From assembly GCF_039539445.1 (NCBI RefSeq), contig NZ_BAABDD010000023.1:7006-71005 (forward strand): a stretch of DNA of 64,000 nt. The letters are read 5' to 3'. Position 1 is the first letter of the stretch. Each line of letters begins with the position of its first letter. This DNA comes from Salinactinospora qingdaonensis. Its GTDB lineage: Bacteria; Actinomycetota; Actinomycetes; Streptosporangiales; Streptosporangiaceae. This document shows positions 11,861 to 20,391 of the stretch, in pieces. Below the pieces are notes generated by a model. It ran no database searches. It was given only the letters and a program-made list of their open reading frames with translations, and was not told the DNA's origin. The position numbers and the translations under genes were made by a program.

Positions 11861-12886
11861 ATGCGCACCACCCTTCGCTGGGCGGCACTGCTGCCCCTGG
11901 CCGCCCTGACCCTCGCCGCCTGCGGAAACGACACCGGCAACGAGTCGGGAGGCGACTCCGGCGGCTCCGGCGAGGCCGGGCTCACCCTCTCCTTCGCCAA
12001 CAGCTACACCGAGGACCACCCGCACACCCGCTGCGGCATCGACCTCGTCGCCGAGAAGGTCGCCGACGCCGACGCCGGCATGACCGTCGAAACCTTCCCC
12101 AACAGCCAACTGGGCGGCAACACCGAGACCTTCGCCTCGGTCATGTCGGGCGACATCGACATGGACGTCCAAGGCTCGGCCGCCCTGGGCTCGACCTACG
12201 AGCCCATCGGCGTCTTCGACGCCGCCTACGCCTTCGACGACGCCGACCACCTCTTCGGCTTCTTCGACTCCGACGCCTCCGACCCGCTCAAGGACGGCTT
12301 CGAGGAGGCCACCGACACCAAGATCCTGGACGTGTGGTACTTCGGCGACCGCCACTTCACCGCCAACCAGCCCATCCGCGAACCCGCCGACCTCGACGGC
12401 CTGCGGATGCGCTTCCCCGACTCCCCGATCTATCTGTCCAACGCCGAGGCCCTGGGCGCCGACGCGACCGCGGTCGCCTTCGAGGAGGTCTACCTCGCCC
12501 TACAGCAGGGCACCGTCGACGGCCAGGAGAACCCCATCCCCACCATCCACAGCGACAACTTCGACGAAGTGCAGAGCCACATCAGCCTCAGCAGCCACCA
12601 GATCGGTTCGCAGATGATCGTCGTCTCCGGCCAGACCTGGGACAAGCTCTCCACCGAACAGCAGGAGGTCCTCCAGCGGGCGGTCAGCGAGACCCGCGCG
12701 GAAAACCGCGCCTGCATCGAGGAGGCCGAAGCCGAGATCCTCGACGAGTGGGCGGCCGAGGGCACCATCGAGGTCGTCGACGACGTCGACGTCGAAGCAT
12801 TCCGCACCCAGGCCCGCGCGTACTTCCGAGAGAACCTCGACGGCCGGTCCCTGGAGTTCTACGAGTCCTTCCAGCAGGCCCAGTAG
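11861..12886 (+). CDS. dctP: TRAP transporter solute-binding lipoprotein
   Basis: In this 341-residue protein a signal peptide with lipobox LTLAAC is followed by a Ser/Gly spacer, so it is membrane-tethered as usual in Gram-positive bacteria. The body is a DctP fold. GLRMRFPDSPIYLSNAEALGADATAV contains the conserved Arg that binds the substrate carboxylate, and GTVDGQENP is the family's QNP-like region. Given the two downstream enzymes it probably binds shikimate, dehydroshikimate or quinate. It is preceded by AAGGAG. Confidence 0.92.
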   Translation: MRTTLRWAALLPLAALTLAACGNDTGNESGGDSGGSGEAGLTLSFANSYTEDHPHTRCGIDLVAEKVADADAGMTVETFPNSQLGGNTETFASVMSGDIDMDVQGSAALGSTYEPIGVFDAAYAFDDADHLFGFFDSDASDPLKDGFEEATDTKILDVWYFGDRHFTANQPIREPADLDGLRMRFPDSPIYLSNAEALGADATAVAFEEVYLALQQGTVDGQENPIPTIHSDNFDEVQSHISLSSHQIGSQMIVVSGQTWDKLSTEQQEVLQRAVSETRAENRACIEEAEAEILDEWAAEGTIEVVDDVDVEAFRTQARAYFRENLDGRSLEFYESFQQAQ

Positions 12887-12928
12887 ACCGCCACACCACG
12901 ACAGCTCACCACGGAGCGGAGCACTCCC

Positions 12929-14812
12929 ATGCGGCGCAGTATCGCCACCGTATCGCTCAGCGGCACTCTGGAGGAGAAGCTGCACGCGGCAGCGGCAGCC
13001 GGATTCGACGGCGTCGAGATCTTCGAAAACGACCTCGTCGCCTCGCCCCTGCCACCGCGCGAGATCCGCGCGCTCGCCGACGACCTCGGCCTGGGCATCG
13101 ACCTCTACCAGCCCTTCCGCGACTTCGAGGGCGTCGACGACGACCTCCTCGAAGCCAATCTGCGCCGCGCCGAGGCCAAGTTCGCGCTCATGCTCGAACT
13201 CGGCGTCGACACGCTGCTCGTGTGCTCCACCACCGCGCAGGCGGCCAGCGGCGACGACGCCCGCGCCGCGGCGCACCTGCACCGCCTCGCCGAGACGGCC
13301 GCCCCCTACGGCGTGCGCATCGCCTACGAGGCGCTCGCCTGGGGGCGCCACGTCAACGACTACCAACACTCCTGGCGCATCGTCGCCGACGCCGACCACC
13401 CCTCACTCGGAGTGTGCCTGGACAGTTTCCACATCCTGTCCCGGCGCAGCGACCCGGCCGGCATCGGCGACATCCCCGGCGAGAAGATCTTCTACCTGCA
13501 ACTGGCCGACGCCCCCTACATGGCGATGGACCTGCTCCAGTGGAGCCGCCACTACCGGTGCTTCCCCGGCCAGGGCGGGTTCGACCTGACCGCGTTCACC
13601 CGCCACGTGCTCGCGGCCGGCTACACCGGCCCGCTGTCCCTGGAGGTCTTCAACGACGTCTTCCGCGCCGCCGACCCGCACCGCACCGCCGCCGACGCGC
13701 TGCGGTCGCTGTCGGTGCTGGAAGACGCGCTCAGCCGGGAACACCAACCGGGGGTGACCGCGGGGCCGCAGCGTCCCGCGGTCACCCTCACCCGCCTGCC
13801 CGAACCCGCCCACCCCGCCGGCTACGCCTTCGTCGAGGTCGCCGCCCGGCCCAGCACCGCCACGTGGGTGCGCACCGTCCTGGCCGGGCTCGGCTTCGCC
13901 CACACGCGCGACCACCGCTCCAAACCCGTCGAACTGTGGGCGCACGGCCACACCCGCATCCTGCTCAGCTCCACCGATCCGCGGCTGGGCCACACCTGGA
14001 GCGACGACACCGCCGTCACCGCGCTGGGCGTCGAGGTCGCCGACCCCGACCGCGCCGCCCAGCGCGCCGAGCATCTGCTGGCCCCCGCCTTACCGCGGCG
14101 CCGCGACCCCGCCGAGACCCGGCTGAACGCGGTCGCCGCCCCCGACGGCACCGCCCTGTTCTTCTGCCCCGCCCCCACCGACCGCGAAGAGACCTGGCTG
14201 GCCGACTTCACCGCCGCACCCGTGCACACCCCCACCCACGGCGGCGCCACCCCGCTGACCGGGATCGACCACGTGGGACTGTTCCAACCCTTCGACCACT
14301 TCGACGAGGCGGCGCTGTTCTACCGCTCCGTGCTCGGCCTCGCCCCCGCCGAAAGCCTCGAACTGGCCGCCCCCGACGGGCTCGTGCGCAGCCGAGCCCT
14401 CACCGGCCCAGGCGGGGGGCCACGCATCGCCCTCAGCGTCTCGGTGCTGGGGCGCGGCGCCCAGGCCGACGCCGCCGGCGGTGCGCAACACATCGCCCTG
14501 GCCTGCGACGACATCTTCGCCGCGGCCCAGGCGTTGCGCGAGGGCGGCCTCGCGCCGCTTACCATCCCCGACAACTACTACGCTGACCTTGCCGCGCGCA
14601 CCGACCTGCCGCCGGCCCTGCGCGAACGCATGCGCGCCGACGGCGTCCTCTACGACCGCGCCGGCTCGGGGGAGTTCTTCCACTTCTACACCCCGCTGCT
14701 CGACAGCCGCCTCTTCTTCGAGGTGGTCCAGCGCACCGGCGGCTACGACGGCTACGGCGCCGCCAACACTCCCGTGCGCATGGCCGCCCACCGAGCGGAG
14801 CACACCCAGTGA
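12929..14812 (+). CDS. 3-dehydroshikimate dehydratase fused to HPPD-like VOC domains
   Basis: In this 627-residue protein, residues 1 to about 280 form a sugar-phosphate-isomerase-like TIM barrel with metal-site features (GVRIAYEAL, SLGVCLDSFH, PLSLEVFND). Residues about 290-610 hold a 4-hydroxyphenylpyruvate-dioxygenase-like double VOC region (GIDHVGLFQPF, then EFFHFYTP and FFEVVQR). Length and order match the QuiC1/QsuB type of dehydroshikimate dehydratase, which makes protocatechuate. The activity of the HPPD-like half is uncertain in this family. The last gene of the operon overlaps it by 4 nt. Confidence 0.88.
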   Translation: MRRSIATVSLSGTLEEKLHAAAAAGFDGVEIFENDLVASPLPPREIRALADDLGLGIDLYQPFRDFEGVDDDLLEANLRRAEAKFALMLELGVDTLLVCSTTAQAASGDDARAAAHLHRLAETAAPYGVRIAYEALAWGRHVNDYQHSWRIVADADHPSLGVCLDSFHILSRRSDPAGIGDIPGEKIFYLQLADAPYMAMDLLQWSRHYRCFPGQGGFDLTAFTRHVLAAGYTGPLSLEVFNDVFRAADPHRTAADALRSLSVLEDALSREHQPGVTAGPQRPAVTLTRLPEPAHPAGYAFVEVAARPSTATWVRTVLAGLGFAHTRDHRSKPVELWAHGHTRILLSSTDPRLGHTWSDDTAVTALGVEVADPDRAAQRAEHLLAPALPRRRDPAETRLNAVAAPDGTALFFCPAPTDREETWLADFTAAPVHTPTHGGATPLTGIDHVGLFQPFDHFDEAALFYRSVLGLAPAESLELAAPDGLVRSRALTGPGGGPRIALSVSVLGRGAQADAAGGAQHIALACDDIFAAAQALREGGLAPLTIPDNYYADLAARTDLPPALRERMRADGVLYDRAGSGEFFHFYTPLLDSRLFFEVVQRTGGYDGYGAANTPVRMAAHRAEHTQ

Positions 14813-15732
14813 CCGGCACTATCGGCAACGGGGAAGCGGTGCCGGCAGCAACGGAAGGCGCGCGACGCGAAGCGGGCCGCTCCTTCCTGGTGGGCCTCAT
14901 CGGCGCGGGTGTCGGGCCGTCGCTGACCCCGCCCATGCACGAGCGCGAGGCCGCCCAGGCGGGGCGACGGCTGCTCTACCGCACCATCGACATCACCGAC
15001 CTCGGTCTACCGCCGGAGTCCGTGGGCGACCTGGTACAGGCGGCGCGCCACCTCGGGTTCGACGGCCTCAACATCACCCACCCCTGCAAGCAGCTCGTCC
15101 TGCCCGCCCTCGACGGGCTCAGCCCCGAGGCCGCCGCCATCGGCGCCGTCAACACCGTGGTCTTCGACGGCGGGGCCGCCGTCGGCCACAACACCGACTG
15201 GTCGGGCTTTGCCGGGTCGCTGCGGCGCGGGCTGCCCGACGCGGCCCGCGACCGCGTGGTCCTGCTGGGCGCCGGCGGCGCCGGAGCCGCCGTCGCCCAC
15301 GCCCTCATGACCTGCGGCGTGCGCGAGCTGGTCATCGCCGACCTGTCCGTGGAGCGCGCCGCGACCCTGGCCGAACGACTCCAGGCGCGTTTCCCCGAGG
15401 CACGGTGCCGACCCGCCGACACCGCGAGGCCCGAACGCCTCCTCGCCGACGCCGACGGCCTGGTGCACGCCACCCCGGTCGGCATGGCCCACCATCCGGG
15501 TGTCCCGGTGCCGCCCGAGCTGCTGCGCCCCCCGCTGTGGGTGGCTGACGTGGTCTACCGCCCGCTGCGCACCGAACTCCTCCACCACGCCGAACAGCGC
15601 GGCTGCGCCACCCTCGACGGCGGCGGCATGGCCGTCTTCCAAGCCGGCGACGCCTTCGAACTCATCACCGGCCTCACCCCCGACCGCGACCGCATGCTCA
15701 CCCACTTCACCCAGCTACTCCAACACGAGTGA
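14809..15732 (+). CDS. aroE: Shikimate dehydrogenase (catabolic context)
   Basis: This 307-residue protein has a GTG start overlapping the upstream stop (GTGA). The substrate site shows GPSLTPPMHE (conserved Ser), NITHPCKQ (catalytic Lys) and GHNTDWSGF (catalytic Asp). The nucleotide site is VVLLGAGGAGAAVAHAL. In biosynthesis AroE makes shikimate. Here, behind a TRAP transporter and beside the dehydratase, it more likely runs in reverse to oxidise imported shikimate (or quinate) to the dehydro form. Protocatechuate-degrading genes are not in the window. Confidence 0.9.
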   Translation: MTGTIGNGEAVPAATEGARREAGRSFLVGLIGAGVGPSLTPPMHEREAAQAGRRLLYRTIDITDLGLPPESVGDLVQAARHLGFDGLNITHPCKQLVLPALDGLSPEAAAIGAVNTVVFDGGAAVGHNTDWSGFAGSLRRGLPDAARDRVVLLGAGGAGAAVAHALMTCGVRELVIADLSVERAATLAERLQARFPEARCRPADTARPERLLADADGLVHATPVGMAHHPGVPVPPELLRPPLWVADVVYRPLRTELLHHAEQRGCATLDGGGMAVFQAGDAFELITGLTPDRDRMLTHFTQLLQHE

Positions 15733-15737
15733 CCCGG

Positions 15738-15763
15738 CCGCGCCGGCGCTAAGGCCGGTGCGG
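15738..15763. terminator. Hairpin between convergent genes
   Basis: CCGCGCCGGC (15738-15747) pairs with GCCGGTGCGG (15754-15763), 10 bp with one G-U pair and a 6-nt loop, directly after the aroE stop. Confidence 0.6.
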
Positions 15764-15771
15764 AGCGGCGG

Positions 15772-16086
15772 TCACAGCTCGCCGACGCGGGCAGCGGTGA
15801 GGAAGGCGTCCCACTCCGCGGCGGGAAAGGCGAGGTGCCCGGCGTCGGGATGCTTCGAGTCCCGCACAGCAGCCCCAGAACGGAGATCGGCGACCTCGAC
15901 GCAGTCCACTCCTTGGCCGCTGTAGCTGCTCTTGCGGAAGGAGGAGGGGAGGTAGGCGATATCCACGCAATCTTGATGCTGTCCGCTGTAGCTGCTCTTG
16001 TAGAAGAAGGGGATGTGGGCGACTTGGACACAGTCACCGTTGACACCGCTGTAGCTGCTGGCTCGCCACATCAACTGGAGGGACAC
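15772..16086 (-). CDS. DUF397 protein with three SSYSG repeats
   Basis: DUF397 proteins are short actinomycete proteins encoded next to XRE regulators. They normally contain one WRKSSYSG...DCVEVA unit. This one has three: WRASSYSGVNGDCVQVA, YKSSYSGQHQDCVDIA and RKSSYSGQGVDCVEVADL. A standard C-terminus follows (RDSKHPDAGHLAFPAAEWDAFL). I chose the GTG at 16086 because it lies just after the upstream stop (16092) and allows coupling. ATG at 16071 (MWRASSYSG) is equally possible. The role is probably as partner of the adjacent XRE protein. Confidence 0.8.
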   Translation of the reverse strand: MSLQLMWRASSYSGVNGDCVQVAHIPFFYKSSYSGQHQDCVDIAYLPSSFRKSSYSGQGVDCVEVADLRSGAAVRDSKHPDAGHLAFPAAEWDAFLTAARVGEL

Positions 16087-16091
16087 GGGGC

Positions 16092-16946
16092 TCACTCTTC
16101 TAGCTCTTCGAGGACATCGCGTATGAATGTGACGGACTGCGCTGGTGACAGTGAGCAACCTTGAGCGCTGCCGAACATGTCGTTGAAGATCCTGATTTGG
16201 TGTTCTTCTTCCAAGTACAGGCTACTCACGGGTGTTTCTAGATAGGCAATGCTGGGGTCCCGAGGGTCGGGAAAATCCATGACAACGAAGCTTCCCTCGG
16301 TCGCGGGGTGTGCTCCGGCGTCGAAGGGTAAGACGTAGATGTTGATGTTGTGGCGGGCGGCCATGTGTGTGAGGTGGAGCAGTTGTTCTTGCATCACCTT
16401 TAGAGAGCCGACGTTACGTCGCAAGGCTCCCTCATCGATGATGGCCGCGTAGGAGGGCGGGTTTACGCGGTTAAGGATTTCCTGGCGTTTCATCCTGCTC
16501 GCAACACGCTGCGCGATCTCGTCGTCTTCCCTGACCTGGTTGGCGCGAAATACCGCATCGGCGTACCCGGGTGTCTGTAGCAGCCCAGGTATGACCTGTG
16601 CCTGGTAAGTCCGGAAGGCGCAGGCTTCGGCCTCGAAGTCGGCGAGCATTTCGGGCATCAGGTCTTTGTACTGCGACCACCAGCCTCGCTCACCGGCCAG
16701 CCGGGACAGTTCGTGCAACGCTGCCCGAACCTCTGGGTCCTCCACCTGGTACAGATCCAGCAGCCCATCCAGCGTCTTCGCCGGGACGTGCTTCGACTCC
16801 GCCTGCTCGATCTTGCTCAGGTTCGACTTGCCGGTCCCGGACTGCTTCGCGGCCTCCACCAGCGTCAGACCCGCTTCGGTGCGCAGACGCTTGAGCTCGG
16901 TGGACAGGCGACGTCGGCGGATGCTGGGACTGTAAGGAGCGGGCAT
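16092..16946 (-). CDS. XRE-family regulator with DUF5753 domain
   Basis: In this 284-residue protein, residues about 14-70 are an HTH_31/XRE DNA-binding domain (LKRLRTEAGLTLVEAAKQSGTGKSNLSKIE). The rest is a DUF5753 domain (TYQAQVIPGLLQTPGYADAVF, and PPSYAAIIDEGALRRNVG). It is co-transcribed with the DUF397 gene, as is usual in Streptomyces-like genomes, where such pairs affect development and antibiotic production. Its DNA target cannot be read from the sequence. Confidence 0.93.
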   Translation of the reverse strand: MPAPYSPSIRRRRLSTELKRLRTEAGLTLVEAAKQSGTGKSNLSKIEQAESKHVPAKTLDGLLDLYQVEDPEVRAALHELSRLAGERGWWSQYKDLMPEMLADFEAEACAFRTYQAQVIPGLLQTPGYADAVFRANQVREDDEIAQRVASRMKRQEILNRVNPPSYAAIIDEGALRRNVGSLKVMQEQLLHLTHMAARHNINIYVLPFDAGAHPATEGSFVVMDFPDPRDPSIAYLETPVSSLYLEEEHQIRIFNDMFGSAQGCSLSPAQSVTFIRDVLEELEE

Positions 16947-17194
16947 ACGAGGAGTCTAGAGAGAGGCGCAAGAAAAAGTAAAGTGGAATCCATCATAAGG
17001 CTGTTGGCTATGGTGGAATCCATTGCAAGTCTTGGTGTGGTCGGTCACCACCGCATCACCCTGAGTGGTTGGTGGTCACGCTACTGAACGCCCGCCGCTG
17101 TGTCCGGTGAACGGGCCGAAACCACGGGCGTCACTGACCCTCTCGGCTGCAACGTCCTCCCACGCACTCGCTGGCTCGCATATAAGGAGTCTTC

Positions 17195-17756
17195 ATGTCC
17201 GTTCAGGCTGCTCTTGATCAACTACCCCCGGTGGCGATTCCGCTCGGTTTGGTCATCCCCTGGCAGAAAAAGTACTACTTCGCCCCCGATGGCGAGCCGG
17301 TGCCCTTCAAGTGCCGGGCATTTACCTTCCGGGGTGACGTGGCCCTGTTCCCGCTGGTCCACGCCTTCCTGCAGGGCTGTGCCGCCCACAAGGGCGGCGA
17401 GTACCGTTACCTGTTCGACCTGCTGGGCAGCGAACTGGCCGGCAACGCCATCCGCCACACCCGCTCCGGCGCGCCCGGCGGCAGCTACACCCTGCGTGTG
17501 GACCGCTGGGCAACGGGGCTGACCCTGACCTGCCGCGACGACGAACCGTGGAGCCCGGTAGGGGAGCCGTCCGCAGCGAGCGCGTCTACCTGGACCCCGA
17601 TCCGGACGGGCTGGACCCCTCGCCGATGCCGGGCGCGGCCTGGCCCTCGTGGATGCCTTGGCCACCGCGTGGGGCGACAACGGCTTCCCCGACCACCGCC
17701 ACGTGTGGTTCCACCTGGCCTACGACCTCATCGACAGCGCCTGGAACACCGCCTGA
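17195..17756 (+). pseudogene. Histidine-kinase-like ATPase (anti-sigma type), two frameshifts
   Basis: The frame from 17195 (good RBS AAGGAG) encodes an HATPase_c-like start ending in the N-box region LLGSELAGNAIRHTRSGAPGG. The match to the family then leaves that frame near 17540 (CRDD), continues in the next as RGAVRSERVYLDPDPDG, and shifts again near 17625 into GRGLALVDALATAWGDNGF, ending at 17756. Both shifts are in the same direction, each equal to one missing base. The result is either a decayed gene or two sequencing deletions in GC-rich DNA. Intact relatives are small serine-kinase-like ATPases found beside XRE/DUF397 pairs. Confidence 0.75.
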
Positions 17757-17875
17757 CCAGACGCGAACAACCTTCTCCGGGGCCGAACGGCCCTTCACAC
17801 GCTCGGGGCGGTGTTGGCGCACCGCCCCGAGCCCAGATTCCGCCCCTCGTAAGCCATAGAACGGAAGGGAATCCA

Positions 17876-18334
17876 ATGCCCGAGACTACCCTGACCACCA
17901 CCGCCACACCGGCACCCACCGACACCGCGACCCGCGTCGCCCTCCAGAACGCCGTGTCCCCCACACGGCCAGACCACCGCCCCCGCCCCGCTGCCGCACA
18001 GCCGCACCAGTGCCCCCAGACAGCACCGGTGGGGGAGCGGCCTGTCGCCTGTCGCGCCTGCGCCCACCCGCCGTGCCGCGCCCAGCGTGCCGCCGGCCAG
18101 TCGCGTCAGCGTGGCCGCACCGCCGAGTTCGCCGTCGAGCACCATACGGTCGCCACTCTCCAGGCCCGCTATCCCCATCTGGTGATCTGGTTCGGCGAAG
18201 CCACCCAGTCCTACTGGGCCGCCACCTCCACCGGCCTCGTCGAAGCCGCCAACCCCGACGCCCTCCTACTGACCCTCTGGCCCTCCGCCTCGCATTCACG
18301 CCATGGTGAACTTGGCGGGCTTGGTCAGGAGTAG
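17876..18334 (+). CDS. Small actinomycete hypothetical protein
   Basis: The protein has 152 residues from the ATG at 17876, preceded by GGAAGGGA. The same frame is open further upstream only because of the frameshifted ATPase. The N-terminus is Thr/Ala/Pro-rich. Residues about 70-85 hold CRACAHPPCRAQ. The C-terminal part (VATLQARYPHLVIWFGEATQSYWA) looks like a conserved small domain seen downstream of such ATPase genes. Function unknown. Confidence 0.55.
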   Translation: MPETTLTTTATPAPTDTATRVALQNAVSPTRPDHRPRPAAAQPHQCPQTAPVGERPVACRACAHPPCRAQRAAGQSRQRGRTAEFAVEHHTVATLQARYPHLVIWFGEATQSYWAATSTGLVEAANPDALLLTLWPSASHSRHGELGGLGQE

Positions 18335-18457
18335 CCGGCCGAACCGTCAGAGGAGAGACAACCGAGCATTTTCTTCTTCCTCACAGCAAACATCGACCTC
18401 CATACGAAAGAGACAAGGCCCATGGCAAGCTGAACAGGAAGGAGACGCTTTTGTGGT

Positions 18458-18889
18458 TCAGTCGTTCCAGCCGCGCCAGAACGGTGTACTGTTTTCGCCG
18501 GCGTCCACCAAGGCATTTTTCAGCGCACCAGGTCGTACCTCGGCGTCGGCGAGCTGGTCAAGCGGCAGCCAGTGAAACTCCAGGTGGTCTTCCTGGCTTG
18601 TCGGCTCGGCGGTATCGATGGAGACCTCGAAGATGAGATTGAGTTCGTGGTGGGTGTTGCCATCTTCGACGTAGCCGTGCTCGACAGCACCGAGGAAACC
18701 CGCGATCGTGGCCTTCGTGCCGAGTTCTTCGGCGAGTTCGCGAACGAGGGCGGACTCTACTCGTTCGCCCGGTTCGACATGGCCGCCGGGCAGGAACGAC
18801 CACGACTTGGTGCGCTGACGCACCAGCAGAAGCCGCCCCTCGCGGCGGACGACAGCCCTGGCGATGATCTCGGTGGTAGCGGCGCTCAT
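18458..18889 (-). CDS. NUDIX hydrolase
   Basis: This 143-residue protein carries the Nudix box GGHVEPGERVESALVRELAEELG (consensus G x5 E x7 REUxEExG). It should hydrolyse a nucleoside-diphosphate-linked substrate, which cannot be named from the sequence. The start at 18889 overlaps the stop of the upstream DUF6879-like gene (ATGA), which fixes the start and shows coupling. A longer frame upstream in the same phase is a shadow of that gene. Confidence 0.9.
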   Translation of the reverse strand: MSAATTEIIARAVVRREGRLLLVRQRTKSWSFLPGGHVEPGERVESALVRELAEELGTKATIAGFLGAVEHGYVEDGNTHHELNLIFEVSIDTAEPTSQEDHLEFHWLPLDQLADAEVRPGALKNALVDAGENSTPFWRGWND

Positions 18890-19494
18890 GCGGGAACCGT
18901 GGGAGGCGGCAGGGGCGCGATCTCGCGCTGGAAGAAGTCCAGCAGCGGCTCGCCGGCCGCGAACAGCTCCGACAGTTCGGCGCAGCACTGCGCGATCGCG
19001 TCGCGGTCGTCTGCCCGCCACGCGCCGCAGGCGTTGCCGGCGGCGTCGTAACGGACCAGGTACGCTATCCGCCCACCGAGGATCACGATCTCCGGCAGTG
19101 GTCGTTCCCGTTCCAGGTGCGCCACCTGAGGTGCCGTAAGCACCCGCAACGACTGGCCCGCTTCCGCCAGGAGACGCAGGAACTGCATCTCCCACTGCAC
19201 GTAGGGGCTGACCGGCCATTCCACGACGCGGATACGCCGAGTCTCGATACCGACGTCCCGGTCCTTCGCCGCCATGGCCTCGGCATCGGAGCGGTCGGCC
19301 TCGTTCAGCTCCAGTGCTCGGTCCCAGTCCCCGGCCGCGAACGCCTCCCAACTGGCATCGCCCGGCTCCTGAAACGTCTGGCCGCGTTCCAACTTCCAGA
19401 ACACCCCGCCCTGCTCGTATGCGCGCCAATACTCGGCGAGGTAATCCTCCCGTTCGAGGGGCGTGACCGCGAGGTCGTCGATGCGTTCAAGCAT
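18886..19494 (-). CDS. DUF6879-like protein
   Basis: This 202-residue protein is rich in acidic and aromatic residues. Family-like stretches include FWKLERGQTFQEPGDASWEAF, RIRVVEWPVSPYVQWEM and RYDAAGNACGAWRADD. It has no signal peptide or membrane segment. Such proteins often sit beside XRE/DUF397 regulators, and their role is unknown. It is translationally coupled to the NUDIX gene downstream. Confidence 0.75.
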   Translation of the reverse strand: MLERIDDLAVTPLEREDYLAEYWRAYEQGGVFWKLERGQTFQEPGDASWEAFAAGDWDRALELNEADRSDAEAMAAKDRDVGIETRRIRVVEWPVSPYVQWEMQFLRLLAEAGQSLRVLTAPQVAHLERERPLPEIVILGGRIAYLVRYDAAGNACGAWRADDRDAIAQCCAELSELFAAGEPLLDFFQREIAPLPPPTVPA

Positions 19495-19539
19495 CGGGGA
19501 TCTCCCGCTTGGCCGCGGTCAACGTGCCGCGAGGGATCA

Positions 19540-20391
19540 TTACGAGCCGTTCCTGGCTTCGGACGGAGGAGGATCGGTGCTGAGGAGATCGAGCGCCGAG
19601 TCCAGGCTGGCGGTCGCATCGTCCTTGAGCGGCATCCACCGCCGCAGGACGTCGGCGATATCTTCCAGAGCTTCGCTGGGCAGACCGGCGTCGGCGAGAG
19701 CCCGCGCGGTGTCGTCGAGTTCTGGGTGCCACCGCCAAGCGCGCGCGGCTACGCTCGGCAGCTGCTGCGGATTCGCAGCTGGATGCGGCGAGGCGGCGGC
19801 GAGTGCCGTCAGGTGTTCGTCGACGTCGTGCTTGGTGGCGAAGGCGTGAGCGAGTGCTCCCAGCGTGCGTGTCGCCTTCTGCGCGACGGTGTGCGACAGC
19901 TTCAGTGCCGAGGCGCCCCCTGGTACATCGTCGAGCTCGGTGATCTCCACGGCGTTCCCGAGGATCTCGGCCGCCGTGTGGCGGGAGTTCGGTGCACCGG
20001 ACAGGAACATGTGGGGGCGGGCGTCGTCGCGGGGTGGCGGGCCGATGATGCAGGCGTCGATCGTTTCGATCCCGACGCCAGCTAAGTCATCGGCCAAGGT
20101 CTGTGCCCGCTCGGGGCGGATCGCGTTGGCGTCGATGTACAGCCCGTCGCGGAAACCCGCGGCTGTAACTGCGGCGGCGACGTCCTCGGCGGCGGAAGGA
20201 GCCACGACGGACAGGATGACGTCGCACTTGGCCAGATCGGCCATCGGCGCCGCGCGTAGCGCGGCCAGGTCGGCGCGCTCGTGGGTGCTCTCGCTGCGCC
20301 CCTCGGGGCACCAGAGCACGTCGGCGTTCAGGCGAGCGGCAATGGCCGCACCCATCTGGCCGGGGTGGAGGAGTCCGATGCGGGTACGCAT
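19540..20391 (-). CDS. NAD(P)-dependent 6PGDH-like oxidoreductase, DUF1932 C-terminus
   Basis: The 283-residue protein has an N-terminal Rossmann motif of the beta-hydroxyacid dehydrogenase type (GLLHPGQMGAAIAARL) and VDANAI/IGPPP segments typical of the family (here IDANAI, IGPPPRDD). A C-terminal helical domain resembles DUF1932 (GGASALKLSHTVAQKATRTLGALA, with the catalytic-type Lys). The substrate is unknown. The start at 20391 overlaps the upstream regulator's stop (ATGA). Confidence 0.82.
   Translation of the reverse strand: MRTRIGLLHPGQMGAAIAARLNADVLWCPEGRSESTHERADLAALRAAPMADLAKCDVILSVVAPSAAEDVAAAVTAAGFRDGLYIDANAIRPERAQTLADDLAGVGIETIDACIIGPPPRDDARPHMFLSGAPNSRHTAAEILGNAVEITELDDVPGGASALKLSHTVAQKATRTLGALAHAFATKHDVDEHLTALAAASPHPAANPQQLPSVAARAWRWHPELDDTARALADAGLPSEALEDIADVLRRWMPLKDDATASLDSALDLLSTDPPPSEARNGS

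Noticed and set aside
11089..14586. 1165-codon frame rich in Arg and Pro overlapping dctM, dctP and the dehydratase
   Set aside because: It spans three well-supported genes in another frame and has Arg/Pro/His bias typical of a frame shadow.
16092..16946. XRE/DUF397 pair considered as a toxin-antitoxin system
   Set aside because: No toxin fold is recognisable. The pairing is a common actinomycete regulatory unit, so only that was claimed.
18458..19429. 323-codon frame containing the NUDIX enzyme at its end
   Set aside because: The N-terminal 180 codons are a frame shadow of the DUF6879-like gene. The real start is the ATG at 18889 in the ATGA overlap.
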